DNA of 39,349 nucleotides, taken from NCBI GenBank assembly GCA_051884615.1, contig JBJEVT010000032.1:1-39349 (forward strand), written 5' to 3'. The translations under genes were made by a program, and so were the position numbers. The stretch comes from UBA1724 sp051884615 (GTDB taxonomy: Bacteria > Verrucomicrobiota > Lentisphaeria > Oligosphaerales > Oligosphaeraceae). Under the pieces are notes generated by a model. The model was not told the DNA's origin. It saw only the letters and a list, made by a program, of their open reading frames with translations, and did no database searches. Shown here piece after piece: positions 38,780-39,349 of the stretch (position 1 is the first letter of the stretch; every line of letters begins with the position of its first letter).

Positions 38780-39349
38780 CTACCGGATGTCGCCGCCGTA
38801 ACGGGTGTTGTAGCCGGGGAACCAGTAGTAGTCGGACACCAGGTAGGGGGTGCCATACTCGTCCTTGTTGATGGCCTTGCTCACGGGGATGGCTTCCACG
38901 TGGCCGTCGGAGAAGGAGACGTTCATCTGGGTGGAGTGGCGGAAGTATCCGTCACGCACGGTGGAGTTGGAGGCGGAGACCACATAGTCGCAATGGGTGT
39001 AGGGCATCCGTTCCCAGATGGCCTGGCGATTGCCGTCCATGACGTTGACGAAGATGGAGGGATACTTGATGGAGGAGAGGCGGTGCCAGTCGCAGGAGAG
39101 CTGCCAGCCGGTGCCCGTGGAGCTGCCTTCCTTGTACTGTCCCATGTAGCTCATGGACACGTTCACCTGGTAGCCGATGTTGCCGATGACACGGTCGCTG
39201 GTGGGGCAGGAGGGGCAGTGGAGGACCTTGTGCCAGGCGCTCTTGTCGGCGGCGCCGCTGTCCATGATGTCCCAGCCGCCGGCGGGATCCTTGTCGTACC
39301 ACTCGCTCCAGTCCATGGGGGTGCCGGGAATCATGGGGTTGTAGCAGAA
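38780..39349 (-). CDS. H-X9-DG type prepilin-like protein, copy 2 (5' end outside window)
   Basis: The C-terminal 189 residues of a paralogue of the preceding pseudopilin; the frame is open to the window edge, so the prepilin leader lies outside. It aligns without gaps to copy 1, with about 19 differences in 189 residues, and keeps CPSC and H-X9-DG (HSTQMNVSFSDG). The stop is 66 bp upstream of copy 1's ATG, so the two are tandem and probably co-transcribed. Changes are concentrated in exposed-looking positions (for example P/C, A/P, K/V), which suggests surface diversification (inference). Confidence 0.92.
   Translation of the reverse strand, partial: FCYNPMIPGTPMDWSEWYDKDPAGGWDIMDSGAADKSAWHKVLHCPSCPTSDRVIGNIGYQVNVSMSYMGQYKEGSSTGTGWQLSCDWHRLSSIKYPSIFVNVMDGNRQAIWERMPYTHCDYVVSASNSTVRDGYFRHSTQMNVSFSDGHVEAIPVSKAINKDEYGTPYLVSDYYWFPGYNTRYGGDIR

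Larger units (their letters stand above)
37895..39349 (-). repeat. Tandem gene duplication of pseudopilin
   Basis: The segments 37895-38464 and 38780-39349 align over 570 bp without gaps (offset 885 bp), with only scattered substitutions and long identical runs. Recent duplication or ongoing gene conversion is likely. Confidence 0.9.

Noticed and set aside
1..39349. tRNA, rRNA, CRISPR array, phage or transposase genes
   Set aside because: I looked for cloverleaf-like T-arms, spaced repeats and recombinase motifs and saw none; a dedicated scan (tRNAscan, CRISPR finder) would be needed to exclude small cases.

Overview
The window is a GC-rich, gene-dense bacterial chromosome segment whose content points to the phylum Lentisphaerota (Lentisphaeria, Victivallales-like; PVC superphylum). 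Three things support this. There are tandem type II-secretion-like pseudopilins with the MKKSFTLIELLVVIAIIAIL leader and an H-X9-DG motif, a family strongly expanded in Lentisphaerae and Planctomycetes. There are several unusual glycoside-hydrolase-type proteins (GH106-like, GH2, WbsX/GH99-like, LamG-barrel). The plant/spirochaete-type phosphofructokinase also fits. The taxonomic call is inference; there is no rRNA or marker tree here.

Layout. 1-6522: the 5' part of a recD2-type helicase (minus), divergent from a phosphofructokinase, a PilT/PilU-type ATPase, a small membrane ORF, dxr (non-mevalonate isoprenoid pathway) and, overlapping dxr by 4 bp, a DUF362 protein with two [4Fe-4S] motifs. 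6523-6976 is a gene-free leader. 6977-13879: a bacterial alpha-2-macroglobulin with an intact CLEQ thioester next to a penicillin-binding protein 1C, the classic periplasmic defence/repair pair. 13969-15088: two Hsp20 chaperones behind a sigma-54-like promoter and ended by a strong terminator. 15292-17001: an acyl-CoA dehydrogenase. 17134-23557: a secreted HEAT-repeat/sugar-binding protein, a 1346-residue secreted double-LamG barrel protein and a WbsX-like protein, probably a glycan-handling group. 23871-26946 (minus): feoA-feoA-feoB ferrous iron uptake. 26947-27516: a gene-free divergent region. 27517-30442 (plus): a short AsmA-like anchored protein, the YchF GTPase and a YicC-type RNase. 30569-37668 (minus): a CBM9-like protein, a GH2 hydrolase, phosphatidylserine decarboxylase and a GH106-like hydrolase, close together and co-oriented. 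37895-39349 (minus): two tandem, about 90% identical pseudopilins, the second cut by the window edge.

I see no tRNA, rRNA, CRISPR array, transposase, integrase or phage gene. The most unusual items are a DXR with several substituted active-site-shell residues, a FeoB with a roughly 150-residue insertion after its first membrane segment, a sigma-54-type promoter before hsp20, phosphatidylserine decarboxylase embedded between two glycoside hydrolases, and a class of genes whose leaders carry a C/T-rich tract where a Shine-Dalgarno site would be. I found no gene cluster that I can defend as an entirely new system. The two glycan-processing groups are the best candidates for undescribed substrate specificity.
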